Assembly: GCF_001275675.1 (NCBI RefSeq)
Contig: NZ_LITM01000016.1
Span: forward strand, 814-51,003
DNA length: 50,190 nt
From: Lysinibacillus sp. FJAT-14745
GTDB taxonomy: Bacteria > Bacillota > Bacilli > Bacillales_A > Planococcaceae
Reading direction: 5' to 3'
Shown here: piece by piece, positions 14,993 through 23,205 of the stretch
Position numbering within the stretch: position 1 is the first letter of the stretch
Layout: every line of letters begins with the position of its first letter
Position numbers and translations under genes: made by a program
Notes under the pieces: model-generated
What the model was told of the DNA's origin: nothing
Seen by the model: only the letters and a program-made list of their open reading frames with translations
Databases searched by the model: none

Positions 14993-15654
14993 GCGACGGA
15001 AATGAGGACGGAAGCGATGGAAGGAATGGTCCAATCGACGGGAATGAGGACGGAAGCGACGGGAATGAGGACGGAAGCGACGGAAAGAATGGTCCGAGCG
15101 ACGGAAAAAAGAGCCGAGGCGACGGATAGAATTTAGAGCGACGGAAGGAATAATCCAAGCGACGGAAATGAGGACGGAAGCGACGGAAAGAATGGTTCAA
15201 GCGACGGAAAAAAGAGCCAGGGAGACGGATAGAATTCAAAGCGACGGAAGGAATGATCCAAGCGACGGAAATGAGGACGGAAGCGACGGAAGGAATGGTC
15301 CAAGTGACGGAAAAAAGAGCCAGGGCGACGGATAGAATTTAGAGCGACGGAAGATATGGTCCAAGCGACGGAAATGAGGACGGAAGCGACGGAAAGAATG
15401 GTTCAAGCGACGGAAAAAAGAGCCAGGGCGACGGATAGAATTCAGAGCGACGGAAGGAATGGTCCGAGCGACGGAAATGAATACGGAAGCGACGGAAAGA
15501 ATGGTCCAAGCGACGGAAAAAAGAGCCAAGGCGACGGATAGAATTTAGAGCGACAGAAGATATGGTCCAAGCGACGGAAATGAGGACGGAAGCGACGGAA
15601 GGAATGGTCCAAGCGACGGATAGAACCCCCAAAGCGACGGATAGAACGAAAAAA
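14993..15654. repeat. 21-bp tandem array with 103-bp higher-order repeat
   Basis: Thirty-two units, each opening with GCGACGGA or a one- or two-base variant. Units are 21 bp except one type of 19 bp. Five spacer types recur in fixed order: a GGAATGGTCC type, an ATGAGGACGG type, an AGAATGGT(T/C)C type, an AAAAGAGCC type and the short TAGAATT(T/C)AGA type. They make super-repeats of 103 bp starting at 15138, 15241, 15344 and 15447, with less regular edges. The array lies between nagB and the LD-carboxypeptidase gene. Open frames inside it exist only because 21 is divisible by 3; they have no ribosome sites. Confidence 0.95.
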
Positions 15655-15760
15655 AGAGGAGCATTCACCTGGAAATGTCATAGACATTAGCTTTGCCATT
15701 AATCAATGCTACAATAGTATCTATATGCTAGAATAAGAAAAACTTATAGGAGGGGTTAGG

Positions 15761-16663
15761 GTGAAAAGTACCGTACCACATTTACAAAAGGGAGATACAG
15801 TTGGTCTTGTGGCTTTATCCAGTCCAGCACAGCCCGAAAAGCTAGGAGATGCTATAGCCTTTCTTGACGATTTAGGGCTTAACTATATAATTGGGGATAC
15901 TATTCAGGCAAAGCATGATTATTTAGCAGGTAGTGATGAGGAGCGTCTGGCTGATTTTCATGAGATGGTGAGAAATCCAGAGGTGAAGGCAATTTTTTGT
16001 GTTAAGGGGGGCTATGGCTCTGCACGCATTGCGGAAAAGATTGACTACGGACTGCTTGAGGAAAATCCGAAAATCTTCTGGGGCTTCTCGGATCTTACAT
16101 ATTTACATTGCGCGATTAACGAATATGCTAATTTAGTGACGTTTCATGGACCGCTACTGATGTCTGTAGGAAGAATTGATGATTTATCAAAGAGAATGTT
16201 TTTACAGCTATTTTCACCGATGGAATTACAGTATACGGAGGATATTTCCCCATTAACAACGATTGCACCTGGTGTAGCTCGTGGTGAGATTATTGGTGGC
16301 AATTTACGTCGCCTTGTTAACACATTAGGTACAAAATTTGAAGTTTGCACGGAAGGTCGCATTTTATTGATTGAGGAGCTTGGAGAAACTATTCCAAAAA
16401 TCGATGAGATGCTGCAGCAATTAAAGCAGGCAAGAAAGCTTGAGCAATTAGCAGGTGTTATTATCGGCTCCTTTACGCAAACGGAAGCGGATGAAGCGGC
16501 ACTATTTGCTTTAATGAAGGACTATTTTGCAGATTTAGGCGTTCCGGTTGTAGCAGGCTTTAAAATTGGCCATGATTCAACGAATATAGCTATTCCATTA
16601 GGCGTAGATGCTATTTTAGATGCACAGGAAAAGGTACTAAGGATTTTGCCTGGTGTGCATTAA
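15761..16663 (+). CDS. S66-family LD-carboxypeptidase
   Basis: 300 residues, peptidase family S66 (LdcA/MccF fold). The nucleophile is Ser110 in WGFSDLT, the Glu is in LLIEELGE, and the His is in GFKIGHDSTN, all in the expected order. VKGGYGSARI is a further family signature. Family members cut the L,D bond in murein tetrapeptides during cell-wall recycling; MccF relatives hydrolyse microcin C-like peptides, so the substrate is not fixed by sequence. The start is GTG 15761, with AGGAGGGG six bases before it. It lies 106 bp behind the 21-bp array. Confidence 0.9.
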   Translation: MKSTVPHLQKGDTVGLVALSSPAQPEKLGDAIAFLDDLGLNYIIGDTIQAKHDYLAGSDEERLADFHEMVRNPEVKAIFCVKGGYGSARIAEKIDYGLLEENPKIFWGFSDLTYLHCAINEYANLVTFHGPLLMSVGRIDDLSKRMFLQLFSPMELQYTEDISPLTTIAPGVARGEIIGGNLRRLVNTLGTKFEVCTEGRILLIEELGETIPKIDEMLQQLKQARKLEQLAGVIIGSFTQTEADEAALFALMKDYFADLGVPVVAGFKIGHDSTNIAIPLGVDAILDAQEKVLRILPGVH

Positions 16664-16713
16664 CAAGAAGCATTTTATGTTATGTTAAATTGATTAAAAA
16701 CAGGGGGAAGAAG

Positions 16714-17115
16714 ATGGATATTGAGCGAAAATTATATCAGTCGGTGGTAGAATTGATCGAAAAAAGATACCCTTCTGGTTGGGGTGGTGCGGCAGCAATG
16801 TATACTGAAGATGGTCAGATTTTAACGAGCGTAGCACCAGACGTTATTAATGCTTCTACTGAATTGTGCATGGAAACTGGTGCAATACTTGAAGCGCATA
16901 AACTTAATACGAAGGTTACTCATAGTATTTGTATTGCCAGAGAAAACGAAAATTCAGTATTTACTGTGCTAACTCCTTGTGGTGTATGTCAAGAAAGGCT
17001 TTTTTACTGGGGTGAAAATGTTAAAGCGGCTATCACTAATCCGAATGGTGAATTGATATTTAAAACACTGAAAGAAATACAACCATATCATTGGTATAAA
17101 GCATACGAAAAATAA
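16714..17115 (+). CDS. cytidine-deaminase-like protein (blasticidin-S-deaminase type)
   Basis: 133 residues, cytidine deaminase fold. The zinc motif is C-M-E (TELCMETGAI) and PCGVCQERL. A Cys replaces the first His of the usual H-A-E motif, as in cytidine and blasticidin-S deaminases, so zinc is bound by three Cys with Glu as proton shuttle. The substrate is uncertain. AGGGGG lies eight bases before ATG 16714; the longer frame from 16690 has no site. 50 bp behind the LD-carboxypeptidase without a visible terminator, so possibly cotranscribed. Confidence 0.82.
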   Translation: MDIERKLYQSVVELIEKRYPSGWGGAAAMYTEDGQILTSVAPDVINASTELCMETGAILEAHKLNTKVTHSICIARENENSVFTVLTPCGVCQERLFYWGENVKAAITNPNGELIFKTLKEIQPYHWYKAYEK

Positions 17116-17167
17116 TTAAAAAGTTTTTTTCTATTGTAATGAAGAATAACTTCTGCTGCTAAAAAAA

Positions 17168-17207
17168 AGACATTACATATTTGTTGTGAAAATATGTAAT
17201 GTCTTTT
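17168..17207. terminator. bidirectional terminator between deaminase and katA
   Basis: AGACATTACATATT / AATATGTAATGTCT with A- and T-runs on the two sides. Serves convergent genes. Confidence 0.85.
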
Positions 17208-17211
17208 TGCT

Positions 17212-18798
17212 TTAATAAGGCTCTGCGTCATGCCCTTTATCTACAGCCTTTTTAGGGGCTTCATCACCAGCAATATTGCCAAGTGGCTTTGATGAAGAAG
17301 AATCATTCTGAGCTTTTTGTAATCCTTCTTTTAACAAACGACCGTATTCTTCATCTGCTTCCTCTGCTAATGCAATCATCGCTTCTTGAATGGCTTTATG
17401 ACAAACTGCTAAATCACGAATTAAATTTTCAAGCAGCTCATCTCGCTCCCATTGCTCAAAATTGCGATATGTATCGCCAGCTTGCTTCGTATTACTTTGA
17501 CGATCAATGGATTCCCGAACGAGATTGCCTTCTACGAGTGGTGTATATTCTTTACCCGTTTGAGTAGCTTCTTTTAAACCATTTAACATCGAAGGCTCAT
17601 AGTTTATATGAGGATTCTGCCCAGGAGCTAAATCACGCTTATACATCATTTGACCACCGTTTTGATTGGTTGCCACTCGTTTTTTAGGAGCATTGATAGG
17701 GAGCTGTAAATAGTTTGCACCTACACGATGACGCTGTGTATCAGAATAAGAGAAGGTACGACCTTGTAGCATTTTATCGTCCGAGAAATCCAATCCGTCC
17801 ACAAGCACACCTGTACCGAAAGTAGCCTGTTCGACCTCAGCAAAATAATCTTCTGGATTTTTATTTAACACCATTTTACCAACTGGATACCACGGGAATT
17901 GATCATTAGGCCAAAGCTTCGTATCATCTAATGGATCAAAATCAAGCTCTGGATGTGGACCATCCTCCATAATTTGGACGTTAAGCTCCCATTCAGGATA
18001 ATCCTCATTTTTAATCGCATCATATAAATCTTGTGTGGCATGATTGAAATTTTTCTTTTGGATTTCTTCTGCTTCTTTTTGTGTTAAGTTTTTAATGCCC
18101 TGTAAAGGTTCCCAATGATATTTAACAAGGACCGCTTTGCCTTCATTATTGACCCATTTATACGTATTAACGCCAGAGCCTTGCATCATTCGATAATTAG
18201 CAGGAATACCCCATGGTGAATAAACGAATGTCACCATATGGAAGGATTCAGGAGAGCTTGCACAGAAATCAAAAAAGCGTTCAACGTCCTGAATATTTGT
18301 AATCGGATCGGGCTTAAAGGCGTGAATCATATCAGGGAATTTCATAGCATCACGGATAAAGAAGATCTTTAAATTATTGCCGACTAAATCCCAGTTACCA
18401 TCCTCAGTATAGAATTTTACAGCAAAGCCTCGAGGATCACGTAATGTCTCTGGTGAATGACCACCATGTATAACTGTTGAGAAGCGTACAAAAACAGGCG
18501 TCTGCTTCCCCTTATCCTGAAATACTTTTGCCCTTGTATACTTAGAAATAGGATCATCCCCGACAACACTGTATGTCTCAAAGTAGCCATGTGCCCCTGC
18601 ACCTCGCGCATGAACAACACGCTCAGGAACTCTTTCGCGGTCAAAGTGGCTTATTTTTTCTATAAAATCATAGTTTTCAAGGGTTGCAGGTCCTCGATTA
18701 CTGACAGTTCGTATATTTTGATTGTTAGTAATAGGGTGTCCCTGTCGATTTGTCAAAGTCATGTCATGCTCGTTTGTTGGATCATGTTGGTTTGTCAT
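17212..18798 (-). CDS. katA: monofunctional haem catalase
   Basis: 528 residues, clade of small-subunit catalases. The distal His is in [12 protein letters not shown] near 62. [16 protein letters not shown] and [17 protein letters not shown] are the haem-pocket signatures, and the proximal haem ligand Tyr is in [14 protein letters not shown]. It removes hydrogen peroxide in the cytosol. AAAGGGG before ATG 18798 supports the start. It is divergent from the exported protein at 19027. Peroxide control by PerR would be expected from the family, but no full PerR box is visible next to the gene (a weak Fur/PerR-like site is at 18963). Confidence 0.95.
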   Translation of the reverse strand: MTNQHDPTNEHDMTLTNRQGHPITNNQNIRTVSNRGPATLENYDFIEKISHFDRERVPERVVHARGAGAHGYFETYSVVGDDPISKYTRAKVFQDKGKQTPVFVRFSTVIHGGHSPETLRDPRGFAVKFYTEDGNWDLVGNNLKIFFIRDAMKFPDMIHAFKPDPITNIQDVERFFDFCASSPESFHMVTFVYSPWGIPANYRMMQGSGVNTYKWVNNEGKAVLVKYHWEPLQGIKNLTQKEAEEIQKKNFNHATQDLYDAIKNEDYPEWELNVQIMEDGPHPELDFDPLDDTKLWPNDQFPWYPVGKMVLNKNPEDYFAEVEQATFGTGVLVDGLDFSDDKMLQGRTFSYSDTQRHRVGANYLQLPINAPKKRVATNQNGGQMMYKRDLAPGQNPHINYEPSMLNGLKEATQTGKEYTPLVEGNLVRESIDRQSNTKQAGDTYRNFEQWERDELLENLIRDLAVCHKAIQEAMIALAEEADEEYGRLLKEGLQKAQNDSSSSKPLGNIAGDEAPKKAVDKGHDAEPY

Positions 18799-18962
18799 TG
18801 TTTAACCCCTTTCTTTGGATATATTATGTCCATGTTAGGGGAGAACTAGTCATAAAAAGATATCTTGCCCTTCCAACAGAATGCAGCTAAACGAGAAGGG
18901 GCGTTTGTAATCTTTTTATTAGATTAGTATTTTATAATCAAGGTGAATTGGTATATATTTAA

Positions 18963-18977
18963 AGATAATCATTATTT
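18963..18977. promoter_or_regulatory. Fur/PerR-like 7-1-7 box
   Basis: AGATAATCATTATTT fits the Fur 7-1-7 consensus TGATAATnATTATCA except at the outer bases, and the PerR consensus slightly less well. It lies 50 bp before the gene at 19027 and 165 bp upstream of katA, so it could serve either. Prediction only. Confidence 0.35.
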
Positions 18978-19026
18978 AAACAGTAAATAAGAACATCAAT
19001 TTTTAAAAAGGAGGGAGAGAATTTTC

Positions 19027-19527
19027 ATGAAGAAATTGATAGGAATAGTAATTTCGATTATGTTTCTGATAATTTTTATAGGGTTCTTTTGGATAAAAAC
19101 TCTTGTGAGTAGCGATCCATTGGAAATTGTCTATTCATATGAAGATCGTTGGGGAATCTCAATGCCTTTACCAAACAAAGTAACGGAATTATGGACCGAG
19201 CCTTTTGCAGCAAGAGGGGACGGTACATGGGTAAAATGCCTCGACTTTACAAATCAAAATACTTCATTTACTCAATATATGATTAAAGTAACGGAAACAA
19301 ATCAGAAAGAAGCGAGACAATACGTATCGAAATTTATTTCAAATAGCATTAATTCTTATTCAGAAGATTATAAAGTAAAGATTCAGAACGTATTTCAAGA
19401 TATTAATATAAATGTGGATATAGGGGATTATTATTATTACAATTCTAAAAACAGAGGGGAAGATTATTTCATTTGCTTGTATAAAGTAAATGAGCAAGTT
19501 GTGTACACATTTGAATGGCATCAATAA
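19027..19527 (+). CDS. membrane-anchored or exported protein, unknown function
   Basis: 166 residues. A single hydrophobic helix at 4-24 after MKK acts as signal anchor (no lipobox Cys), followed by an acidic and aromatic outer domain with two Cys (VKCLDF and YFICLY). No family recognised. AAGGAGGGAG sits before ATG 19027. Monocistronic as far as can be seen. Confidence 0.75.
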   Translation: MKKLIGIVISIMFLIIFIGFFWIKTLVSSDPLEIVYSYEDRWGISMPLPNKVTELWTEPFAARGDGTWVKCLDFTNQNTSFTQYMIKVTETNQKEARQYVSKFISNSINSYSEDYKVKIQNVFQDININVDIGDYYYYNSKNRGEDYFICLYKVNEQVVYTFEWHQ

Positions 19528-19715
19528 ACAAAATATACTTTGACTAGTTCCCGCAAATGAAAGAATAGTAGCTATTAAAAGAATAAAAATTGATAGATGA
19601 GATCAAAGGCTCTTGAAACAATTTTAAACTAAATGAAGGTTGCTCCCTTTTTAAAGATTTTTTTATGTGCTTATTACCAAGATAGTTTCGGAAGACTTAA
19701 AAAAGGAGATAGAAA

Positions 19716-19883
19716 ATGCTACATAATGGATTAAAATATGTTGGGTTTTTAATCATGTTAATTTTCGGCGGAGTCTTTTTGCTAAGATGGTTTCTTCATG
19801 ATGAATTATTATTGGATCAATTAATTGCCTTTGCAATAGGGTTTATTTTCTACGTTACTTCTTTATTCGTTAAAGCAAAATGA
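19716..19883 (+). CDS. small two-helix membrane protein
   Basis: 55 residues, too short for many gene callers. AAAAGGAG lies seven bases before ATG 19716. Two hydrophobic helices (VGFLIMLIFGGVFLL and LIAFAIGFIFYVTSLFV) are separated by a short acidic loop, with a basic tail KAK. A matching terminator follows at once. No family recognised. Confidence 0.65.
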   Translation: MLHNGLKYVGFLIMLIFGGVFLLRWFLHDELLLDQLIAFAIGFIFYVTSLFVKAK

Positions 19884-19900
19884 TGCACTTGTTTTAAACT

Positions 19901-19938
19901 AAAAAGCTCTCCTACACACAAGGTGTAAGAGAGTTTTT
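19901..19938 (+). terminator. terminator of the 55-residue protein gene
   Basis: CTCTCCTACAC / GTGTAAGAGAG stem with one mismatch, then a short T-run. 19939-20193 downstream contains nothing I can assign. Confidence 0.75.
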
Positions 19939-20193
19939 GGATGGCGTTTTCAAATAATAGTCAAGTAGTTTGAGTATGGCCATTGCTTATAGTTGGTTAT
20001 TAGTCATTGGTCATACAGTAACAGGTAACTTGTCATAGGTTTCGTTGAAGTTAGCTCCAAAAAGCTAGTTTTGAAAACAGCACATCCAATTCGATATGAA
20101 GTCTCATCGACTCCATAAATCTATTGTATACAGTTTCAGGGAAATCGTCTATGTAATAGAACTTTAAACCATGACTAATGCAAAATAGATCCC

Positions 20194-20224
20194 TTGACTT
20201 AGAGCTTACTCTAACAAATATAAT
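20194..20224 (+). promoter_or_regulatory. MerR-type promoter with 19-bp spacer
   Basis: -35 TTGACT (20194-20199), -10 TATAAT (20219-20224), spacer 19 bp. The dyad TTAGAG-N4-CTCTAA lies within the spacer. Over-long spacers with a central dyad are the hallmark of MerR-activated promoters, and the dyad resembles the AdhR operator of B. subtilis. The likely regulator is the MerR protein at 21283. Confidence 0.75.
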
Positions 20225-20257
20225 ACAAACATCTTTATTGAGAGGAGATGTTTTGAT

Positions 20258-21265
20258 TTGAATACACGGGTAATTGTAACTCGATACGGAGGACCTCAGG
20301 TAATTGATGTGATAGAGGAGCCCCTACGAAAACCTGAAAGGGGAGAAATTCGAGTTAAGGTCCAAGCAGCAGGGGTTGCACTTGCGGATATTATGAGAAG
20401 AGAGGGTAAATATCCGCTATCTCCTATACCTCCCTTTACTCCAGGATACGATGCTATTGGGATTGTTGACGAGTTGGGAGAAGGCGTGCAAAAATATTTG
20501 ATAGGGGATAAGGTAGCCGTCTTTTTTAACGGAACGGGTGGCTATGCATCTTATGTGTACGCGATGGACGATGAGGTTGTCGGGATTCCTTCTCATATCG
20601 ATTCCGTAACGGCGGTTGCTGTGATCTTAAATTATGTGACAGCCTATCAAATGCTTCACAGGATTGCAAAGGTAGCTGAGGGAGAACGTATCCTGATTCA
20701 CGGGGCAGGTGGAGGGGTTGGTACTGCATTGCTTGAGCTTGGAAAGTTAGCGAAATTAGACATGTATGGCACGGCTTCTTTGACTAAACATTCAATTGTA
20801 TCCCAATACGGCGCCATGCCGATTGACTATCGAAACGAAGATTTTGTAGATACTCTTCGTATCCAGGCTCCTGAAGGTATGAATGTTGTATTTGATCCAA
20901 TAGGAGGCCGGAATTATGTGCGTTCGATGAAAACCTTAAGCAAGAATGGCCGTTTCATAGGTTACGGCTATACGTCTATTCTTCAGCAAGAAAATTCAGA
21001 AGAATGGACTAAAGAATGGGAAAGTCTGGCTAAAAATCAAACTACAGAGAAAGGTAATCCTATCTATCTTTACTCTATAACCTCTTTAAAAAAAGAAAGA
21101 TTAGATTGGTTTAAGGAAGATGTTTGCTCCCTTCTCACATTGTTAGAGGAAGGGAAAATCAATCCCTTAATCTCTTACAGACTTCCTTTAAGGGAAGCGG
21201 CACATGCACAAGAATTGCTTGAAAATTCATTATCGGTAGGAAAGGTTGTTCTTATATGTGAATGA
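20258..21265 (+). CDS. quinone oxidoreductase-type MDR dehydrogenase
   Basis: 335 residues, zinc-independent medium-chain dehydrogenase/reductase. The N-terminal GroES-like domain opens NTRVIVTRYGGPQVIDVIEEP with PGYDAIGIVDELG near 68-80. The Rossmann motif is HGAGGGVGTALLELGKLA near 148-165. Catalytic and structural zinc Cys sets are absent. TTG start at 20258 with GAGAGGAG nine bases upstream. It overlaps into the MerR regulator and is driven by a MerR-type promoter. B. subtilis AdhR controls a related dehydrogenase in response to aldehydes, so a carbonyl-stress role is likely but inferred. Confidence 0.88.
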   Translation: MNTRVIVTRYGGPQVIDVIEEPLRKPERGEIRVKVQAAGVALADIMRREGKYPLSPIPPFTPGYDAIGIVDELGEGVQKYLIGDKVAVFFNGTGGYASYVYAMDDEVVGIPSHIDSVTAVAVILNYVTAYQMLHRIAKVAEGERILIHGAGGGVGTALLELGKLAKLDMYGTASLTKHSIVSQYGAMPIDYRNEDFVDTLRIQAPEGMNVVFDPIGGRNYVRSMKTLSKNGRFIGYGYTSILQQENSEEWTKEWESLAKNQTTEKGNPIYLYSITSLKKERLDWFKEDVCSLLTLLEEGKINPLISYRLPLREAAHAQELLENSLSVGKVVLICE

Positions 21266-21282
21266 AAGGGGACAAAAACTTA

Positions 21283-21708
21283 ATGTACTCAATTGGTGAA
21301 GTATCGAAATTAACAGGTATTTCTACATATACACTTCGTTATTACGAAAAAATGGGTCTCTTACCTAATCCTTATCGTATGGATGGGAAACAAAACGGGA
21401 TTCGGCAGTATAATGATCAGGATCTTCGCTTTATTCAATTTATTTATGGATTAAAGCAAACAGGAATGAAGCTAAAGGATATTGCTTTGTTTGTTGAAGA
21501 TGGCTGTCTGTTAACACAAAATAATCAAGAAATAGACGGTATCCAGGATGTTTTACACAAACGGATTGAACTATTAAATAAACATGTTAACCTACTAGAG
21601 CAACAATTGGAGCAATTGGAAAACGTGATGACTCTTGCAAATGAGAAAAGAAGTTTTTACTCAGTGATGCTAAATGAACAGACTTCCAAACCAGTAAAGA
21701 CATTTTAA
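21283..21708 (+). CDS. MerR-family regulator (AdhR-like)
   Basis: 141 residues. MYSIGEVSKLTGISTYTLRYYEKMGLL is the MerR winged helix-turn-helix. A coiled-coil dimerisation helix (about 78-120: KRIELLNKHVNLLEQQLEQLE) follows. Cys56-type thiol sensing is suggested by the family, but the only Cys here is in EDGCLL near 67. The frame opens at 21262, but AAAGGGG precedes ATG 21283. Cotranscribed with the dehydrogenase whose promoter it probably activates. Confidence 0.88.
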   Translation: MYSIGEVSKLTGISTYTLRYYEKMGLLPNPYRMDGKQNGIRQYNDQDLRFIQFIYGLKQTGMKLKDIALFVEDGCLLTQNNQEIDGIQDVLHKRIELLNKHVNLLEQQLEQLENVMTLANEKRSFYSVMLNEQTSKPVKTF

Positions 21709-21749
21709 CTTCTTCCGGCAGAAGTTAAAGCCTCCAGCGGATGTCACGG

Positions 21750-21769
21750 AATTATGCCGAGGCATAATT
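21750..21769. repeat. AATTATGCC palindrome, copy 1
   Basis: AATTATGCC, two bases, GGCATAATT, a perfect 9-bp dyad. The same palindrome occurs at 31521-31540 and (one base shorter) at 36231-36249, always in intergenic repeat sequence. Here it is embedded in 21710-21841, with AGAAGTTAAAGCCTCC words before it. Confidence 0.7.
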
Positions 21770-21841
21770 GATTTGACTTTGCAAGAGGTACCAATGGCTC
21801 AAATCCTAAAAAATAGAATATCAAAAAGCGCTTAGCTACTT

Positions 21842-21892
21842 TGAGCTGCATCCCAATTGTTAGACATAATTTAACAATTGGAGGTGCAGTTC
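21842..21892 (+). repeat. IS3/IS150-type left-end hairpin (scar), convergent-gene terminator
   Basis: TGAGCTGCATCCCAATTGTTAGACA resembles the left inverted repeat of IS150-group elements and folds with TAACAATTGGAGGTGCAG into a stem of about 17 bp. No transposase follows. It lies between the convergent MerR (+) and DIP1984 (-) genes, where a terminator is needed. The equivalent end at 42002 still has transposase codons behind it. Confidence 0.55.
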
Positions 21893-21932
21893 AAAAAGGA
21901 TGCTTTTTTTATTGCAGTATTTTACGATCTGA

Positions 21933-22442
21933 TTAGAAATATCGTGAATCATCGAAATTAATTTCAACACTATAATTCTTTGCATTGATGAGATTCGATA
22001 ATTTATGTGCATCTTTTTCTAGTATAATAGCACGTTCACGGTACTCATCTGGCTCATACATAGTGATTTCATAAAGCATTGTATTTTCACCATAGCCCAT
22101 GCGTACACTCTCTTTTTCATGCATACTAAACTGTTTGCAAAGCTCAGCATCTGCGCGGAGCTGTGTTGCGAGCTCAATGGCTTCAACTAATGCTAGTTTG
22201 TCACCTTTAAAGTCTACGGAGTTATTTATATTTGCTTCATATACTAAACGATCTAATGTACGAATATCGAGACGTACTTGAGCTAATTCAGCTTCAATTA
22301 CTTTCATTGCGCGATTACTAGTTTTGGGTGCTTGTCCTTTTTCGACAGTTACAAAAGCGCTACGATGTAATTCACTAACGAGCTCCTGAACTTTTTTTGC
22401 TAAAATACTTTTTAGCTTAACGGCTTCTGCAAGATTAATCAT
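21933..22442 (-). CDS. DIP1984-family protein
   Basis: 169 residues, helical, DIP1984 family (some members labelled septicolysin). Starts MINLAEAVKLKSILAKKVQELVSELHRSA, with regular charged heptad-like helices to the end. No signal peptide or membrane helix, no assigned enzymatic role. AAGGACG precedes ATG 22442. It lies 14 bp behind the B3/B4 protein on the same strand, so the two form an operon. Confidence 0.75.
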   Translation of the reverse strand: MINLAEAVKLKSILAKKVQELVSELHRSAFVTVEKGQAPKTSNRAMKVIEAELAQVRLDIRTLDRLVYEANINNSVDFKGDKLALVEAIELATQLRADAELCKQFSMHEKESVRMGYGENTMLYEITMYEPDEYRERAIILEKDAHKLSNLINAKNYSVEINFDDSRYF

Positions 22443-22456
22443 GAAAACACGTCCTT

Positions 22457-23146
22457 TTACAATGTAGTAGATGGTACTGCGTTTGTTAAGAGGGCCATTT
22501 TATACTCGCCGCCATGAATTTGGTTAAACATCTTACTGGCAGATGCTAGAAGCTTATTCGCATTTTCGTCTGACAATGATGGGCGGAGATAGAAGATATG
22601 TAAAGCCTCGGTCGTTTCCTCTGAAACAGACGTACGTTTAGAATCGACAAATGGTGACCCAAATGCGCCTTCAGCATCATAGTTATAAAGGATATTTTTT
22701 AATGCATTAAAACGGCCATTTAAGCCCTCATAGCCAGTGTCCTCGTTGCCAAGTGCGATTTCTATATTTCCTTGTAGTTTAGCTACATCATATAAGCCTA
22801 CTGGAATTTCATATTGGAGGGAGAAGAAATTATTTAAATCAACACCAGAGTGAAGTGGTGTTAAATAATTTTGCTTACTAATTCGGCGCATTAAGCTTTC
22901 TGCTGAGTGACGATAGCGGTTCGGATCTGCACCAAGCTTTTTCCATAGTTGTCGCCATTCTGCGATACCTTCTCGTTGCGTTACAGGACTATTTTGCATT
23001 TCTAAAAAGAGATTTTCCTGATACAATTGCATGCGACCTTTAATCATTTGAGGCGATTCTGCAACGACAATTTTGGTATAATGAATAATGCCGATTTTAA
23101 GCTCGGGATGTTGTGTCAATAGAGATTGATTAATTGAAATGTCCAT
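22457..23146 (-). CDS. B3/B4 tRNA-binding-domain protein
   Basis: 229 residues forming a free-standing B3/B4 domain as found in the beta subunit of phenylalanyl-tRNA synthetase. WRQLWKKLGADPNRYRHSAESLMRRI is the signature stretch near 65-95, and VDLNNFFSLQYEIPVGLYD near 102-122 is the core. Free-standing members are thought to act on or bind aminoacyl-tRNA or amino acids; no proven role here. Operon with the DIP1984 gene; divergent from queG with a 59-bp gap. Confidence 0.85.
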   Translation of the reverse strand: MDISINQSLLTQHPELKIGIIHYTKIVVAESPQMIKGRMQLYQENLFLEMQNSPVTQREGIAEWRQLWKKLGADPNRYRHSAESLMRRISKQNYLTPLHSGVDLNNFFSLQYEIPVGLYDVAKLQGNIEIALGNEDTGYEGLNGRFNALKNILYNYDAEGAFGSPFVDSKRTSVSEETTEALHIFYLRPSLSDENANKLLASASKMFNQIHGGEYKMALLTNAVPSTTL

Positions 23147-23205
23147 AAAACATCACCTACTTTATCTATTTCTATTATTGTACCATGTAAGGAGTTGGAA
23201 ATAAA

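Noticed and set aside
14993..15654. CRISPR array
   Set aside because: The repeated word is only 8 bp, spacers are 11-13 bp and themselves recur in fixed order, and no cas genes are nearby.
14988..15699. Open frames of 60-109 codons on both strands within the array, reading FRRL/FPSL-type repeats
   Set aside because: They exist because most units are 21 bp (divisible by 3). They have no ribosome sites, shift frame at each 19-bp unit, and have no start context.
18921..18945. PerR box upstream of katA around TTATAAT
   Set aside because: Only one half-site fits; the other half does not match the consensus.
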